Position numbers and translations under genes: made by a program. From Qipengyuania oceanensis (GTDB lineage: Bacteria; Pseudomonadota; Alphaproteobacteria; Sphingomonadales; Sphingomonadaceae): DNA of 64,000 nucleotides. The stretch covers positions 248,001-312,000 of the forward strand of contig NZ_WTYN01000001.1 of assembly GCF_009827535.1 (NCBI RefSeq), in the 5' to 3' direction. The number at the start of each line of letters is the position of its first letter. Positions within the stretch are counted from its first letter, which is position 1. Under the pieces are notes generated by a model. It saw only the letters and a list, made by a program, of their open reading frames with translations. It was not told where the DNA came from and ran no database searches. Below are positions 19,600 to 28,292 of the stretch, piece by piece.

Positions 19600-20099
19600 T
19601 GCGAATGATCGGCCTCATGCTGGCTGCGGCCAGCGTTGCATCGTGCAGCGAGGAAATGTCGCCCGAAGAGCAGCGGACGGCAGACGCGGCAGATATCGCC
19701 GCTGTCGAAGCCTTGCAGACCCCGCCGCCGCAACCGATCGTCCCGCAGCCGATCGGCTATCCGGATATCGAGAAGCACAATCTCTACGGCGCGGGATGCA
19801 ACTTCGCGCCCGAGGGCGGGGGGCTCGGAGCGATCGCCCTGGCACAGACGAAGGCCGGCTACATGAAAATCGACAACGCGATCCAGCGCTTCGCTCCGGA
19901 TGTCGGCAGTGCCAAAATGCCCTTGGGCACCCGCGCCAAGTACGATGGCACGTCGAACAGTTTCCGGCTCAGCTTTCTCGATCAGAAAGGTAAGCAGTCG
20001 GGCATGGAAACGGTCGATTTCAAGGCGCATCTCGTCGTCAGGAACTCGTCCGACGCTATAGTCTACGAGGCGGATGGCATCGCGCAGTGCGGATCCTGA
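19599..20099 (+). CDS. Small predicted lipoprotein downstream of mutL
   Basis: A 166-residue protein with a short signal peptide and lipobox (LAAASVASC, Cys16), so it is probably anchored in the envelope by a lipid. The mature part starts with an acidic and Pro-rich linker (TPPPQPIVPQP) and contains a conserved-looking domain with a Cys pair (GAGCNFAPEGGG and IAQCGS at the end). I recognise no named domain. It overlaps the mutL stop by one base but is unlikely to act in mismatch repair. It converges with the DUF1206 gene. Confidence 0.75.
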   Translation: MRMIGLMLAAASVASCSEEMSPEEQRTADAADIAAVEALQTPPPQPIVPQPIGYPDIEKHNLYGAGCNFAPEGGGLGAIALAQTKAGYMKIDNAIQRFAPDVGSAKMPLGTRAKYDGTSNSFRLSFLDQKGKQSGMETVDFKAHLVVRNSSDAIVYEADGIAQCGS

Positions 20100-20156
20100 C
20101 GAGCGACGGCCCGGACCGACTGGTCCAGGCCGCCATTGTCGTAGTCTTTCAGGAGA

Positions 20157-20984
20157 TCAGGCTCGGAATTTGGGCACCCTGCCTTGGGCACCAAGGTCCG
20201 GAATGATGCGGTATCGGGCCAGCACGAGGCTGAAGAGGCCGAACATGATAAGGCCGATTGCCGTGAGCGTGAAAACTGCGCCTTCGCCGGCGAGGCTGGC
20301 GACAGCATCGCCCAGCGTCTTCACCTGTTGTGCCCCGGCCGACATGAAGCCTGCCTTGAACAGCGACCAGCCGATTACGGCGTAAACGACTGCACGGGCA
20401 AGGTAGCCCGCTGCACCCAGCCACCGTGTCGCTTCGGGGGCACGCCCGGAAATGCGGTGCATGAATTCGCCGCTGACGCCCTTCTTGGCCTGGAAGGCTG
20501 CGGTGACGAAAAAGATGATTCCGAGAATTCCGAGCACCACGCCGCCGAAGTCCACCGACAGGACGCCGGAGACGGCTTCCTGTGCGCCGCCGCCATTTTC
20601 CGATCCAGCCGATGCTTCGGCGCTGGTGGCCGAAGTCGCGAACTTGTACGCCGAATAGGCCAGCGCGAGGTGGGCAATTCCGCTCCCTCCATGGCCGAGA
20701 CGCTTCGCCCAGCCTTTCTTGTCGCTACCCTCGTTCTCGATATCGAAGGCGAGAGAAGCGAAGCGGAACAGGGCGTATGCAAACAGGCCGACGACCATGA
20801 GCCACAGGATCGCCGAGCCCAGCGGAAATTCCTTGATCGCTTCGAAGATGCCATTCGTGCCCTTGGCGATCTTTTCGGCGCTGGTGAGCGCAATCAGCCC
20901 GAGGACCGAATACATGATTGCACGGCTGAAATAGCCGACGCGAACGAGCCAATTGAATTTCTCGGATTTGTCGACCACCGACAC
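20157..20984 (-). CDS. DUF1206 domain membrane protein
   Basis: A 275-residue inner-membrane protein built of three repeats, each with two helices. Each unit begins with a variant of RVGYFSRAIMYSVLGLIAL; the others are HGGSGIAHLALAYSAYKF and GAAGYLARAVVYAVIGWSLF. This threefold layout is diagnostic of DUF1206. Function is unknown; relatives are often stress induced in alphaproteobacteria, but no EcfG-type site is seen upstream. The GTG start at 20984 follows a strong AGGGGAGAA ribosome binding site; a second in-frame GTG six bases on is possible. Confidence 0.85.
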   Translation of the reverse strand: MSVVDKSEKFNWLVRVGYFSRAIMYSVLGLIALTSAEKIAKGTNGIFEAIKEFPLGSAILWLMVVGLFAYALFRFASLAFDIENEGSDKKGWAKRLGHGGSGIAHLALAYSAYKFATSATSAEASAGSENGGGAQEAVSGVLSVDFGGVVLGILGIIFFVTAAFQAKKGVSGEFMHRISGRAPEATRWLGAAGYLARAVVYAVIGWSLFKAGFMSAGAQQVKTLGDAVASLAGEGAVFTLTAIGLIMFGLFSLVLARYRIIPDLGAQGRVPKFRA

Positions 20985-21055
20985 TTCTCCCCTTTGATAG
21001 TGTCCCGTCTAACGGGTCATCGCGGGAAAAGTGCCGGAGGGCGTCGATCGGGCTT

Positions 21056-22429
21056 TCAGTTTCCGAGGCTCAAGCGTGCAAAGACGGTGTAGCCCCACGG
21101 ATTTTTGCCATACGCCGCGTCGAGCGCTTCGGGCTTGGCATAAAAGGAAGCCGAGCCTCCAAGCGCCAGCTGGAAATCACCCAGCGGGATGCGCCGGGCG
21201 TAGCCGGCCTGGAACTTCGACACGCGAAAGCGCTGGTCGTGGAGAGGATCCTCGTGATCGGGAAACAGCTCGTCATTGGCGACATTCTCGAACCGTGCGA
21301 AAACGGTGTTCGCATCGTCGAGGTCGTAATTCGCCTCCGCGAGCCAGGTGGTCAGCGCGCCTTCTTCCTCGTGGTCGGCGTCCATCGCGTCATCATGCGC
21401 TTCGACATGCTTCTTCGAGCTGAAGGCGAGCATCGCGGAAAAGCCGGAGAGGTCGGCGTAGTGGGCCGATGCGGTGAACCGGCGTTCGTCTTCACCCGGA
21501 TGAATGGCTTCGGGTTCGGTTATGTCGCCGTAGCTTGCCTGCAGAACCCAGTTCGGCGTCGGCGTCAGCGTGCCGCGGATCGACCAGCTGTCGAGCTTGG
21601 GCGTCTCGATGTCCCATCGGTCCTCGTCGGGCTCTGCCCCGCGGAACGCCGACACCTCAACCTGCCCCTTGCGGGAAGCCCAGCCGAGCGTGGCGACGCC
21701 GTAAGTGATGTGGGTCGAATCAAACCAGTGATGAGTGATCGGCGGCTCCGGGTTCAGTGCTGCCGAACCCCGGTGCATGAAAGCGCTCGGGCCTAGCGCC
21801 GGTTCGCCGACCGGCCCGCCGTAAAGAAAGATCGATCCATCGTCGGTGACGTCGAAGTCTACCCGCGCGGCAAGTTCCATGAACAGGTCGTGCGGATGCT
21901 GGCGGTCGACCAGCGGTTCCCCGTCCGCCGTCTCGCCGGTCGCGAAGAGATTCGGATATCCCCGCGCATCCATCAGCGGCTCGAGGCTCATCATGCTCTT
22001 CAGCTGGATGCGTCCCCACGACGTATCGCGCTCGCCCATCAGCATCGCCATCGTCGTGACATAGAACTGGTCGTCGCCGCGCGGCCCTGAATGGTCGGTA
22101 TATTGCGTGGAGGCAAAGCCATGTGTCATGAGCATCCAGTCACCGGTCTCGAAGTGCACGCCGGGCATCAAGCCTTCGTTGGACGGCAATCGCGCCGTAC
22201 CCGAACCGATGTTTATCGACGGGACCATCTGGTGTCCCATCGGCATGCTGGCGTCGTCCATCGCGGCCTGCGTGGAATGGTCCATTTGCGAATGGTCCAT
22301 GCCGGAATGGTCCGCGACGGGCGCTTCCTGCGCCTGCGGTGCGTGGCCAGTATGTGCTGAATGATCCTGCGCCATGGCAGGAACAGCGAAAAGGGCGCTC
22401 GAGGCGAGCGCGAGCGGAAGGGTCTTCAT
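21056..22429 (-). CDS. His/Met-rich secreted envelope protein, probable outer-membrane barrel linked to metal handling
   Basis: A 457-residue protein with a clear Sec signal peptide cleaved after about residue 20 (LFAVPAMA). The next 50 residues are loaded with metal-binding side chains (HSGMDHSQMDHS, MPMGHQM). The remainder is rich in amphipathic beta strands with aromatic ends (TPTPNWVLQASYGDITEP, NDELFPDHEDPLHDQRFRV), like an outer-membrane barrel, and ends YTVFARLSLGN. His/Met-rich leaders of this kind occur in copper resistance proteins such as PcoB/CopB. It follows a small Cys/His-containing secreted protein by 52 bases. Metal binding is inferred only from composition. Confidence 0.72.
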   Translation of the reverse strand: MKTLPLALASSALFAVPAMAQDHSAHTGHAPQAQEAPVADHSGMDHSQMDHSTQAAMDDASMPMGHQMVPSINIGSGTARLPSNEGLMPGVHFETGDWMLMTHGFASTQYTDHSGPRGDDQFYVTTMAMLMGERDTSWGRIQLKSMMSLEPLMDARGYPNLFATGETADGEPLVDRQHPHDLFMELAARVDFDVTDDGSIFLYGGPVGEPALGPSAFMHRGSAALNPEPPITHHWFDSTHITYGVATLGWASRKGQVEVSAFRGAEPDEDRWDIETPKLDSWSIRGTLTPTPNWVLQASYGDITEPEAIHPGEDERRFTASAHYADLSGFSAMLAFSSKKHVEAHDDAMDADHEEEGALTTWLAEANYDLDDANTVFARFENVANDELFPDHEDPLHDQRFRVSKFQAGYARRIPLGDFQLALGGSASFYAKPEALDAAYGKNPWGYTVFARLSLGN

Positions 22430-22481
22430 GTGTGCGTACTCTCAGGTCTGAAATAAACTGGCGCAGCCGGGCTGCGGCGGA

Positions 22482-22829
22482 TCAGACCTTGAGTCGGGGA
22501 GGGGGCGTGTCTGGCTGCGGCAGGGAGGAAAGGAGCGGCTCCAGCTTCCCTGGCACGGGGTCGATAGCCTTCAGGTCGGTCGCCGCCTGCGCTTCAGGCA
22601 ATCCACTGCCGGGAGGAACGCAGCCGATGCAGCTGTGAATATCGCCGGAGGTATCGTTATCTGCCGGCAGGTGATGCTTGTCCTGACGCGCGCCATGATC
22701 ATCCGCGTGCTCCTCGCTCGCGATGCTCCGTTCCACGTCGGTCGGACTTCCGTGACACGCGGCGCCTTGCGCTGCCACCGGAGCGGGCAGCAGTGAAGCG
22801 AGCAGAGCCAGGATCAGTGCCTTGAGCAT
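22482..22829 (-). CDS. Small secreted protein with His and Cys motifs (DUF2946-like)
   Basis: A 115-residue protein with a Sec signal peptide (LILALLASLLPAPVAAQG). The mature part carries HADDHGARQDKHHLP, the motif CIGCVPPG and the Pro-rich end LPQPDTPPPRLKV, features I associate with DUF2946-type proteins found beside copper genes. The ATG at 22829 was preferred to the TTG two codons earlier. It starts 36 bases after the ychF stop and is followed by the His/Met-rich envelope protein, so the two probably act together. Function is not established. Confidence 0.65.
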   Translation of the reverse strand: MLKALILALLASLLPAPVAAQGAACHGSPTDVERSIASEEHADDHGARQDKHHLPADNDTSGDIHSCIGCVPPGSGLPEAQAATDLKAIDPVPGKLEPLLSSLPQPDTPPPRLKV

Positions 22830-22864
22830 GTCCAACAGATACGGTCGTCGTGCGACCTGCGCAA

Positions 22865-23965
22865 TCAGACGTTGAACTTGAACAGCATGACATCGCCATC
22901 CTGTACCAGGTATTCCTTGCCTTCCTGACGCAGCTTCCCGGCATCGCGCGCGGCACTTTCGCCGCCGAGGCCCACATAGTCATCGTAGGCGATGGTCTCG
23001 GCGCGGATGAAGCCCTTCTCGAAATCGGTGTGGATCTCGCCCGCTGCCTGCGGAGCCTTCGCCCCCGACGGGAATGTCCAGGCGCGCGCTTCCTTCGGCC
23101 CGGCCGTGAAGAAGGTGTTGAGGCCAAGCAGCTTATAGCCTGCGCGGATCACGCGGCTGAGGCCCGATTCCTCGAGTCCGAGATCGGCCAGGTACTCGCC
23201 CCGCTCGTCCGGCTCCATCGCGACCAGTTCGCTCTCGATCGCGGCTGAAACGACCACGGCTTCCGCGCCTTCTGCCTCTGCCTTTGCAAAGACCTGCGCC
23301 GAAAGGGCATTGCCGTTGGCCGCGTCTTCCTCTGCGACGTTGCAGACATAGAGGACGGGCTTTGCGGTGAGCAGCTGGGCCTGGCGGAAGATCCTCGCTT
23401 CCTCGTCGTCCCTGGGTTCGGTGAGGCGCGCCGGCTTGCCCTCGCGCAGCAGCTCGAGCGCCTGTCCAAGGACGCTGGCGGTGAGCTTGGCTTCCTTGTC
23501 GCCGGCAGTTGCCCGCTTTTCCGCTGCCGGAACGCGCTTTTCGAGACTCTCGAGATCCGACAGCATCAGTTCCGTCTCGACGACTTCCGCATCCGTCAGC
23601 GGATCGACCTTGTTCGCGACGTGCTGGATGTCGTCATCCTCGAAACAGCGCAGCACGTGGACGATCGCATCGACCTCGCGGATGTTGCCGAGGAACTGGT
23701 TGCCCAGACCTTCGCCCTTGCTCGCGCCCTTCACAAGGCCGGCGATGTCGACGAAGGCCAGCTGCGTGGGCACGATCTTTGCCGAACCGGCAATGGCAGC
23801 GATCTTGTCGAGCCGTTCGTCGGGAACGGCGACCTGGCCGACATTCGGTTCGATCGTGCAGAACGGATAATTCGCGGCCTGCGCGGCCTGCGTCTCGGTC
23901 AGTGCATTGAAAAGGGTGGACTTGCCGACATTGGGCAGGCCGACGATCCCGCAACGGAAACCCAT
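22865..23965 (-). CDS. ychF: Ribosome-associated ATPase YchF (Obg family)
   Basis: A 366-residue protein of normal length. The N-terminal G domain has the P loop GLPNVGKSTLFNALT, switch and G3 region AFVDIAGLVKGASKGEGLGN, and NVAEEDA in place of the usual NKxD, which explains its preference for ATP over GTP. A coiled-coil insertion (about 135-200) and a C-terminal TGS domain (about 280-360; FFTAGPKEARAWTF, ending MLFKFNV) complete the family layout. YchF binds ribosomes and is linked to oxidative stress control in E. coli. It is divergent from the small lipoprotein at 24088. Confidence 0.97.
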   Translation of the reverse strand: MGFRCGIVGLPNVGKSTLFNALTETQAAQAANYPFCTIEPNVGQVAVPDERLDKIAAIAGSAKIVPTQLAFVDIAGLVKGASKGEGLGNQFLGNIREVDAIVHVLRCFEDDDIQHVANKVDPLTDAEVVETELMLSDLESLEKRVPAAEKRATAGDKEAKLTASVLGQALELLREGKPARLTEPRDDEEARIFRQAQLLTAKPVLYVCNVAEEDAANGNALSAQVFAKAEAEGAEAVVVSAAIESELVAMEPDERGEYLADLGLEESGLSRVIRAGYKLLGLNTFFTAGPKEARAWTFPSGAKAPQAAGEIHTDFEKGFIRAETIAYDDYVGLGGESAARDAGKLRQEGKEYLVQDGDVMLFKFNV

Positions 23966-24087
23966 CGATAACTCCGGAAAAATGGCTTGGCGCGCGCCTT
24001 AGCCGTGCCGGTCGTACAATGCCAGTCCGACAGCGAGCCGTCGCGATTTCGCTTGTGCGCGAGCCGAGCCGGCAATAGCCAGCAGCG

Positions 24088-24321
24088 ATGTGGTCGCGAT
24101 CCTTGATGCTGTGCTTCGGCACGCTTGCCCTGTCCGCGTGCGAGACAACCAATTCCGAAGACTGGACCGGCGGCGGCTCGACCCCGTTCGGTACCGCCGA
24201 GCGCACTTGCGAAGACCAGGCCGCGAACATCCGCGAGGAAGATAACCGGGCCGCGTTCTTCACCGGGTGCATGCAGGCGCTGGGATGGGAGCCCAGGCCC
24301 GGAACGTCGCCCGATATCTAG
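24088..24321 (+). CDS. Small predicted lipoprotein
   Basis: A 77-residue protein with a signal peptide and lipobox TLALSAC (Cys18). The short mature part has two cysteines (RTCEDQAANI and FFTGCMQALGW) that could form a disulphide. This pattern recurs in small alphaproteobacterial lipoproteins of unknown function. It is flanked by divergent ychF and converges with the CPBP protease gene; the two stop codons interlock in the palindrome CTAG. Confidence 0.7.
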   Translation: MWSRSLMLCFGTLALSACETTNSEDWTGGGSTPFGTAERTCEDQAANIREEDNRAAFFTGCMQALGWEPRPGTSPDI

Positions 24322-24941
24322 CTCGCAGCCGGCTCCGCTTCGTCGTCGAACACCCGCAGCCGGTGCAATTCGTCCTGCAGGTAAGCCAGGGCGAAGATGT
24401 CGTACACCGCATGGCCGATCATCACGATCAGCAGACTTCCGGTCGCCTCGTAGATGACGCCGAAGAGGATGCCGATCGCAAAGATGATCGCGCTGACGAC
24501 CGGCTTTGCCAGGTGGACTAGCGCAAACAGCGCGCTGCTCGCTAGTATCGCGAGCACCGGGCCGATGTAATCGCCCGCGAGCGTCTGCAGCCCTGCGCGA
24601 AACAGCGCTTCCTCGTTGACGCCGGCGCAAATCGCTATCCAGACCACGGCGGGGAACGAGAGCCGGTTGCGCAGGAAATCATAGGTTCCGGCCTGGCTGC
24701 GGACGAGTTTCTCCGACATGCGGGGAAAGGTTCTGAACGCCGCGTAGGCGACGAGGATCATCACGCCCGCCAGCAGCAGGCCGAGCATGGCCTCGCGAAA
24801 GTTCAAGTGCAGAAAGTCTTCCAGCGGGCGACCGGACCAGTACCACAATCCTGCGCCGAGCGCGGTGAACGCAATCGTCTGAAAGGTCTGCGCCATCAGG
24901 ATGGTGCGCTGGGTCATCGCCTTGTCCGGCCTGCGCGTCAT
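24318..24941 (-). CDS. CPBP-family intramembrane metalloprotease
   Basis: A 207-residue polytopic membrane protein with the three CPBP (Abi/CAAX protease) motifs: CAGVNEEALFRAG (EE-x3-R), FALVHLAKP (F-x3-H) and MIGHAVYDIFAL (H-x3-D). These residues form the active site within the membrane. Bacterial members process membrane proteins or protect against bacteriocins; the substrate here is unknown. The start overlaps the pth stop by four bases, so it is translationally coupled to pth. Confidence 0.88.
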   Translation of the reverse strand: MTRRPDKAMTQRTILMAQTFQTIAFTALGAGLWYWSGRPLEDFLHLNFREAMLGLLLAGVMILVAYAAFRTFPRMSEKLVRSQAGTYDFLRNRLSFPAVVWIAICAGVNEEALFRAGLQTLAGDYIGPVLAILASSALFALVHLAKPVVSAIIFAIGILFGVIYEATGSLLIVMIGHAVYDIFALAYLQDELHRLRVFDDEAEPAAS

Positions 24942-25504
24942 TGCATCCTCAGCGCCAGGTCGCTCATGAAGCGCGCATCGTCATTTTCGGCCAGCCAGTG
25001 CGCTTCGGCCGCGATCCCCGACAGCATGTCGACCAGCGGCTCCTGCTCGGCCTTGGCGTAATTGCCCAGGACGTGGCCCGTCACGCGCGATTTGTCGCCC
25101 GGATGGCCGATGCCGATGCGCACGCGGCGGAAGTCTTCTCCGATGTGCTGGATGATCGAACGGATGCCGTTCTGGCCGGCCGCGCCGCCACCGCGCTTTA
25201 CCTTGATGCGAAAAGGATCGAGATCGAGCTCGTCGTGGAAGACCGTCACGTCCTGCGGCTCCAGCTTGTAATAGCGCATGGCCTCGCCGACCGACTGTCC
25301 CGACTTGTTCATGTAAGTCGCGGGCTTCAGCAGCAGGATTTTCTCGCGCCCGATCCGTCCTTCCTGCAACCAGCCGGAAAACTTCTTCTGCACCGCGCCG
25401 AAATCATGCACTTCGGCGATCACGTCGGCTGCCATGAAGCCCACGTTGTGCCGTTGCATCGCATATTGCGGTCCGGGATTTCCGAGGCCTGCCCAAAGCT
25501 GCAT
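24938..25504 (-). CDS. pth: Peptidyl-tRNA hydrolase
   Basis: A 188-residue protein of normal Pth length. It frees tRNA from stalled or dropped-off peptidyl-tRNA. The catalytic histidine is in MQRHNVGFMAAD, followed by PATYMNKSGQSV, VFHDELDLDPF with the key Asp, and RIGIGHPGDKSRVTGHVLG. One conserved position differs: E. coli GGHNGLK reads AGQNGIRS here, so the histidine equivalent to His113 is a glutamine. The rplY gene lies upstream on the same strand, separated by a terminator, which is the usual Sphingomonadales order. Confidence 0.96.
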   Translation of the reverse strand: MQLWAGLGNPGPQYAMQRHNVGFMAADVIAEVHDFGAVQKKFSGWLQEGRIGREKILLLKPATYMNKSGQSVGEAMRYYKLEPQDVTVFHDELDLDPFRIKVKRGGGAAGQNGIRSIIQHIGEDFRRVRIGIGHPGDKSRVTGHVLGNYAKAEQEPLVDMLSGIAAEAHWLAENDDARFMSDLALRMQ

Positions 25505-25542
25505 TCGATGCGTCCTATCGTTTCGGGCTCACAAAACAAGAA

Positions 25543-25566
25543 CGCCGGCCTCTTTCGAGACCGGCG
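25543..25566 (-). terminator. Rho-independent terminator after rplY
   Basis: CGCCGG at 25543-25548 and CCGGCG at 25561-25566 with the inner pair CTC/GAG form a near-perfect 10-position stem with a 4-base loop. On the minus strand it is followed by TTCTTGTTTTG. It should separate rplY from pth, at least partly. Confidence 0.75.
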
Positions 25567-25596
25567 CCCTGGTGATTTGCCTGGAAAGCGGAGCGG

Positions 25597-26298
25597 TTAT
25601 TCGCTCTTCGCTTCCTGCTCGTCGGCAGCATCGTCGTCCGGACCCTGCTCGGTGGCAGCGGTTTCGCCCGGCTCCATGCCTTCGCCCGTCTGGTCGTCAG
25701 CATCGCCTTCGGCGCCTTCCGACTTCTTGAGAGCCGAAGGAGCAACCAGCGTGGCGATCGTGAAATCGCGGTCGGTGATGGCGCTCTCGCTGCCCTTGGG
25801 CAGTTCGATTTCGCTGATGTGGATCGAATCGCCGACTTCCTTGCCGGTGACGTCGATCGCGATCTCGTCGGGGATCTTGTCCGATTCGCAGATGAGGTCG
25901 AGCTCGTGACGGACCACGTTGAGAACGCCGCCCTTCTTGAGGCCCGGCGAATCTTCCTGGTTCACGAAGACGACCGGGATCTGGACTTCGATCTTCGAGT
26001 CCTTCGAAAGGCGCAGGAAATCGACGTGGGTCGGACGGTCGGTGACCGGATCGAAAGCGACGTCCTTGGGCAGCGTGCGAACGCTCTTGCCGCCGACGTC
26101 GATCATGACGATCGAGTTCATGAAGTGGCCGCCGCCGAGCTGGCGAACCAGTTCCTTGGCTTCGACGTGGATCGGGGTGGGTTCTTCCTTGCCGCCATAA
26201 ATCACGGCGGGGACACGGCCTTCGCGACGCAGTGCACGGGAGGCTCCCTTGCCAGCCCGTTCGCGCGTCTCGGCCGGCAGGGTCAGAGCATCGCTCAT
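25597..26298 (-). CDS. rplY: 50S ribosomal protein L25 (general stress protein Ctc type)
   Basis: A 233-residue protein of the long two-domain L25/TL5/Ctc form. The N-terminal 5S rRNA-binding domain (1-90) has [20 protein letters not shown]. The C-terminal beta domain (95-185) has [12 protein letters not shown] and [18 protein letters not shown]. An acidic tail of about 45 residues follows ([20 protein letters not shown]), commonly seen in alphaproteobacteria. The ATG at 26298 is used, with AAAGGCA upstream. Confidence 0.95.
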   Translation of the reverse strand: MSDALTLPAETRERAGKGASRALRREGRVPAVIYGGKEEPTPIHVEAKELVRQLGGGHFMNSIVMIDVGGKSVRTLPKDVAFDPVTDRPTHVDFLRLSKDSKIEVQIPVVFVNQEDSPGLKKGGVLNVVRHELDLICESDKIPDEIAIDVTGKEVGDSIHISEIELPKGSESAITDRDFTIATLVAPSALKKSEGAEGDADDQTGEGMEPGETAATEQGPDDDAADEQEAKSE

Positions 26299-26434
26299 AT
26301 CAGTGCCTTTCGAAATGCAGATTTGTCTTTCCGGTCGCGCCACGCCTCCAGGGATGACCATGGCTCCGGAAGGGCGCGCCTATAACGGGATGCGGGCGGA
26401 TTGCAACCACTCGATGCTGCTGCCGCCTCCGGCC

Positions 26435-27301
26435 CTATTGCAGGCGCCTGACCTCGTAACCGTTGCGCGCGAGCGATTCGGTCAGCCCGTCAGGCCCGAC
26501 CAGATGACCTGCGCCGACGGCGATCAACGGGCGAGTGCCGCCAGCGATGATCCGTTCGATCCTTGGAAGCCATGCCCTGTTGCGGGCCAGCAGCAAACGG
26601 GCACGCAGTTCCTCGTTCGCGAGCATTCCGCTGCGCGTCTCCGCTTCCAGCGCGGCGATGTCACCCGCCAGCCAGGCTTCGGCGCGCCTGCGCTTGCTAT
26701 CCGGCGCGTCGCGTTCGTCGAGGACCGACAGCAGCAGCAGGCGTTGCTGCGGCTCGGGCAGATTGTCGAAAGCGCCGAGCTGGTCGGCGGTGGTTTCGAG
26801 GCCGACGAGCGGCCTGTCGCCGCGCGCTGCCTTGAGCTGTTTGTCGACGCCTTCGCCCTTGAACGCGTTGGTCCGCGAGAGGACGAGCGCCACCGCCCAG
26901 GTCTCGAACCGGGTCATCCTGTCGGGCTCGATGCCTTCACCCGCCAGTGCAGCCTGCAAATCGTCTCGCCGGGAAGGTGCGACCCGGTCGAGAACGGGCG
27001 GCTGGTCGGGCGAAATCACAAGCTGGTTGAAGGATTCGCCGATCTTGTCGTCGTCGCCGACATCGGGAACTTCGAGGACGAGCGTACCGGCTTCGGCCCA
27101 CGCGGCACCGAAAACCCCGGTGCGCCACCGGGTGCCGTCGGGGAGCGCATGGATAGTTCCGAACAGCCATCCCTTGCGGCCATCCGGCGAGGTCACTTCC
27201 CATAGTGCGGGGGAGACCGTTTCGACCTCCACCGGTTGCTCCTGCGAGCAGGCGGCCAGCACGAAGCCGGCCGCCAGCCACAAGAGAAAGCTGCGCAGCA
27301 C
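26435..27301 (-). CDS. TraB/GumN family lipoprotein (copy 2)
   Basis: A 288-residue protein with a lipoprotein signal (LAAGFVLAAC). The TraB/GumN domain covers about 30-288 and has the two paired motifs of this family: WLFGTIHALPDG near the start and LIAVGAGHLVGPDGL near the end, each with a Gly-x2-His that is thought to bind metal as in TIKI-type proteases. It is the second of two tandem paralogues, six bases apart and in the same direction, while the first has an ordinary signal peptide. Enzyme activity is not demonstrated. Confidence 0.88.
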   Translation of the reverse strand: MLRSFLLWLAAGFVLAACSQEQPVEVETVSPALWEVTSPDGRKGWLFGTIHALPDGTRWRTGVFGAAWAEAGTLVLEVPDVGDDDKIGESFNQLVISPDQPPVLDRVAPSRRDDLQAALAGEGIEPDRMTRFETWAVALVLSRTNAFKGEGVDKQLKAARGDRPLVGLETTADQLGAFDNLPEPQQRLLLLSVLDERDAPDSKRRRAEAWLAGDIAALEAETRSGMLANEELRARLLLARNRAWLPRIERIIAGGTRPLIAVGAGHLVGPDGLTESLARNGYEVRRLQ

Positions 27302-27307
27302 CGCGTG

Positions 27308-28234
27308 TTACTGGACGCGGGTGGTTTCGATCCCGCGAGCGGTCAGCGCGTCCTGCACGCTCTGCTCGCCGGCGAGATGACCCGCGCCGACGGCGATGAA
27401 GATAGTGCCGGGCGCATCCAGGCGCTCGTCGATCCACTCGGCCCAGGCGCGATTGCGCTGGTAGAGCAGGGTTTCAGCCAGGACCGGATCGTCCATGCTC
27501 TCGTTCATCAGTGCGGCGAGGCCGTCGGCGTCGCCTTCGAGCCATTCGCCGACCATCTTGTCGAGAAGCGGCTTGATCTCGTCGACCTGATCGACCGTTT
27601 CCATCATGTATTCGATCTGCTTTTCCTGCGGCAGGTTGTCGAACAGCGAAAGCTGGTACTCGACGGTTTCCAGCTCGCCGCGCTTCTTGGCTTCACCGGC
27701 ACTCTTGGCGAGCGAGAACTCGACGCCTGCTTCCGGCGAATAGCCCTGCTGCAGCAGCGGCAGCATCGAGAACATCATCGAGGCATACCACGGCTCGAAA
27801 CGGTCGAAGGCCGCAGCCGGGAGGCCGAGCTTGGTCATCGTCGCCTCGTACCGCTTGGCCTGATCTGCGTCGAGCAGGCCACGCAGCGACTGATCGGCCG
27901 GGAGCATCCCCTTTTCCATCACAAGCGCCTGCATTTCGCTGGCCATACCCGGGTCGGCGATGATCTCGGTCACCAGCTCTTCCGAACCCGTCAGCGCGGT
28001 TTCAACGGGCCCGGTGTACCAGTTGAGGCCTTCGGGCAGGGCATGGACCGTGCCGAACAGGTAGATCGTGGTATCTTCGTCGGCGACCTTCCACAGGGCC
28101 GGTGTCGCGACCTTGGCTTCGACGACGGCAGTTTCGGCGACCGCGGTTTCCTGGTGGTGATCCGCGAAGGCAGGCGACGACAGCAGCAGGGCGAAGCCGG
28201 AAGCGGCAGTTGCAAGGGTATTCTTGAGTTTCAT
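27308..28234 (-). CDS. TraB/GumN family exported protein (copy 1)
   Basis: A 308-residue protein with a Sec signal peptide (ATAASGFALLLSSPAFA). The mature domain shows IYLFGTVHALPEGLNWY and FIAVGAGHLAGEQSV, the two metal-site motifs of the TraB/GumN (TIKI-like) family. It shares the overall layout with the lipoprotein downstream, and the pair looks like an old tandem duplication. The ATG at 28234 was chosen because it begins the signal peptide; further upstream the frame overlaps the XRE operon. Confidence 0.9.
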   Translation of the reverse strand: MKLKNTLATAASGFALLLSSPAFADHHQETAVAETAVVEAKVATPALWKVADEDTTIYLFGTVHALPEGLNWYTGPVETALTGSEELVTEIIADPGMASEMQALVMEKGMLPADQSLRGLLDADQAKRYEATMTKLGLPAAAFDRFEPWYASMMFSMLPLLQQGYSPEAGVEFSLAKSAGEAKKRGELETVEYQLSLFDNLPQEKQIEYMMETVDQVDEIKPLLDKMVGEWLEGDADGLAALMNESMDDPVLAETLLYQRNRAWAEWIDERLDAPGTIFIAVGAGHLAGEQSVQDALTARGIETTRVQ

Positions 28235-28292
28235 GATAGCGATCCTTCTGATTGGAGATGATTGAATTGATGGTTTGAACGGATGATGAAAA

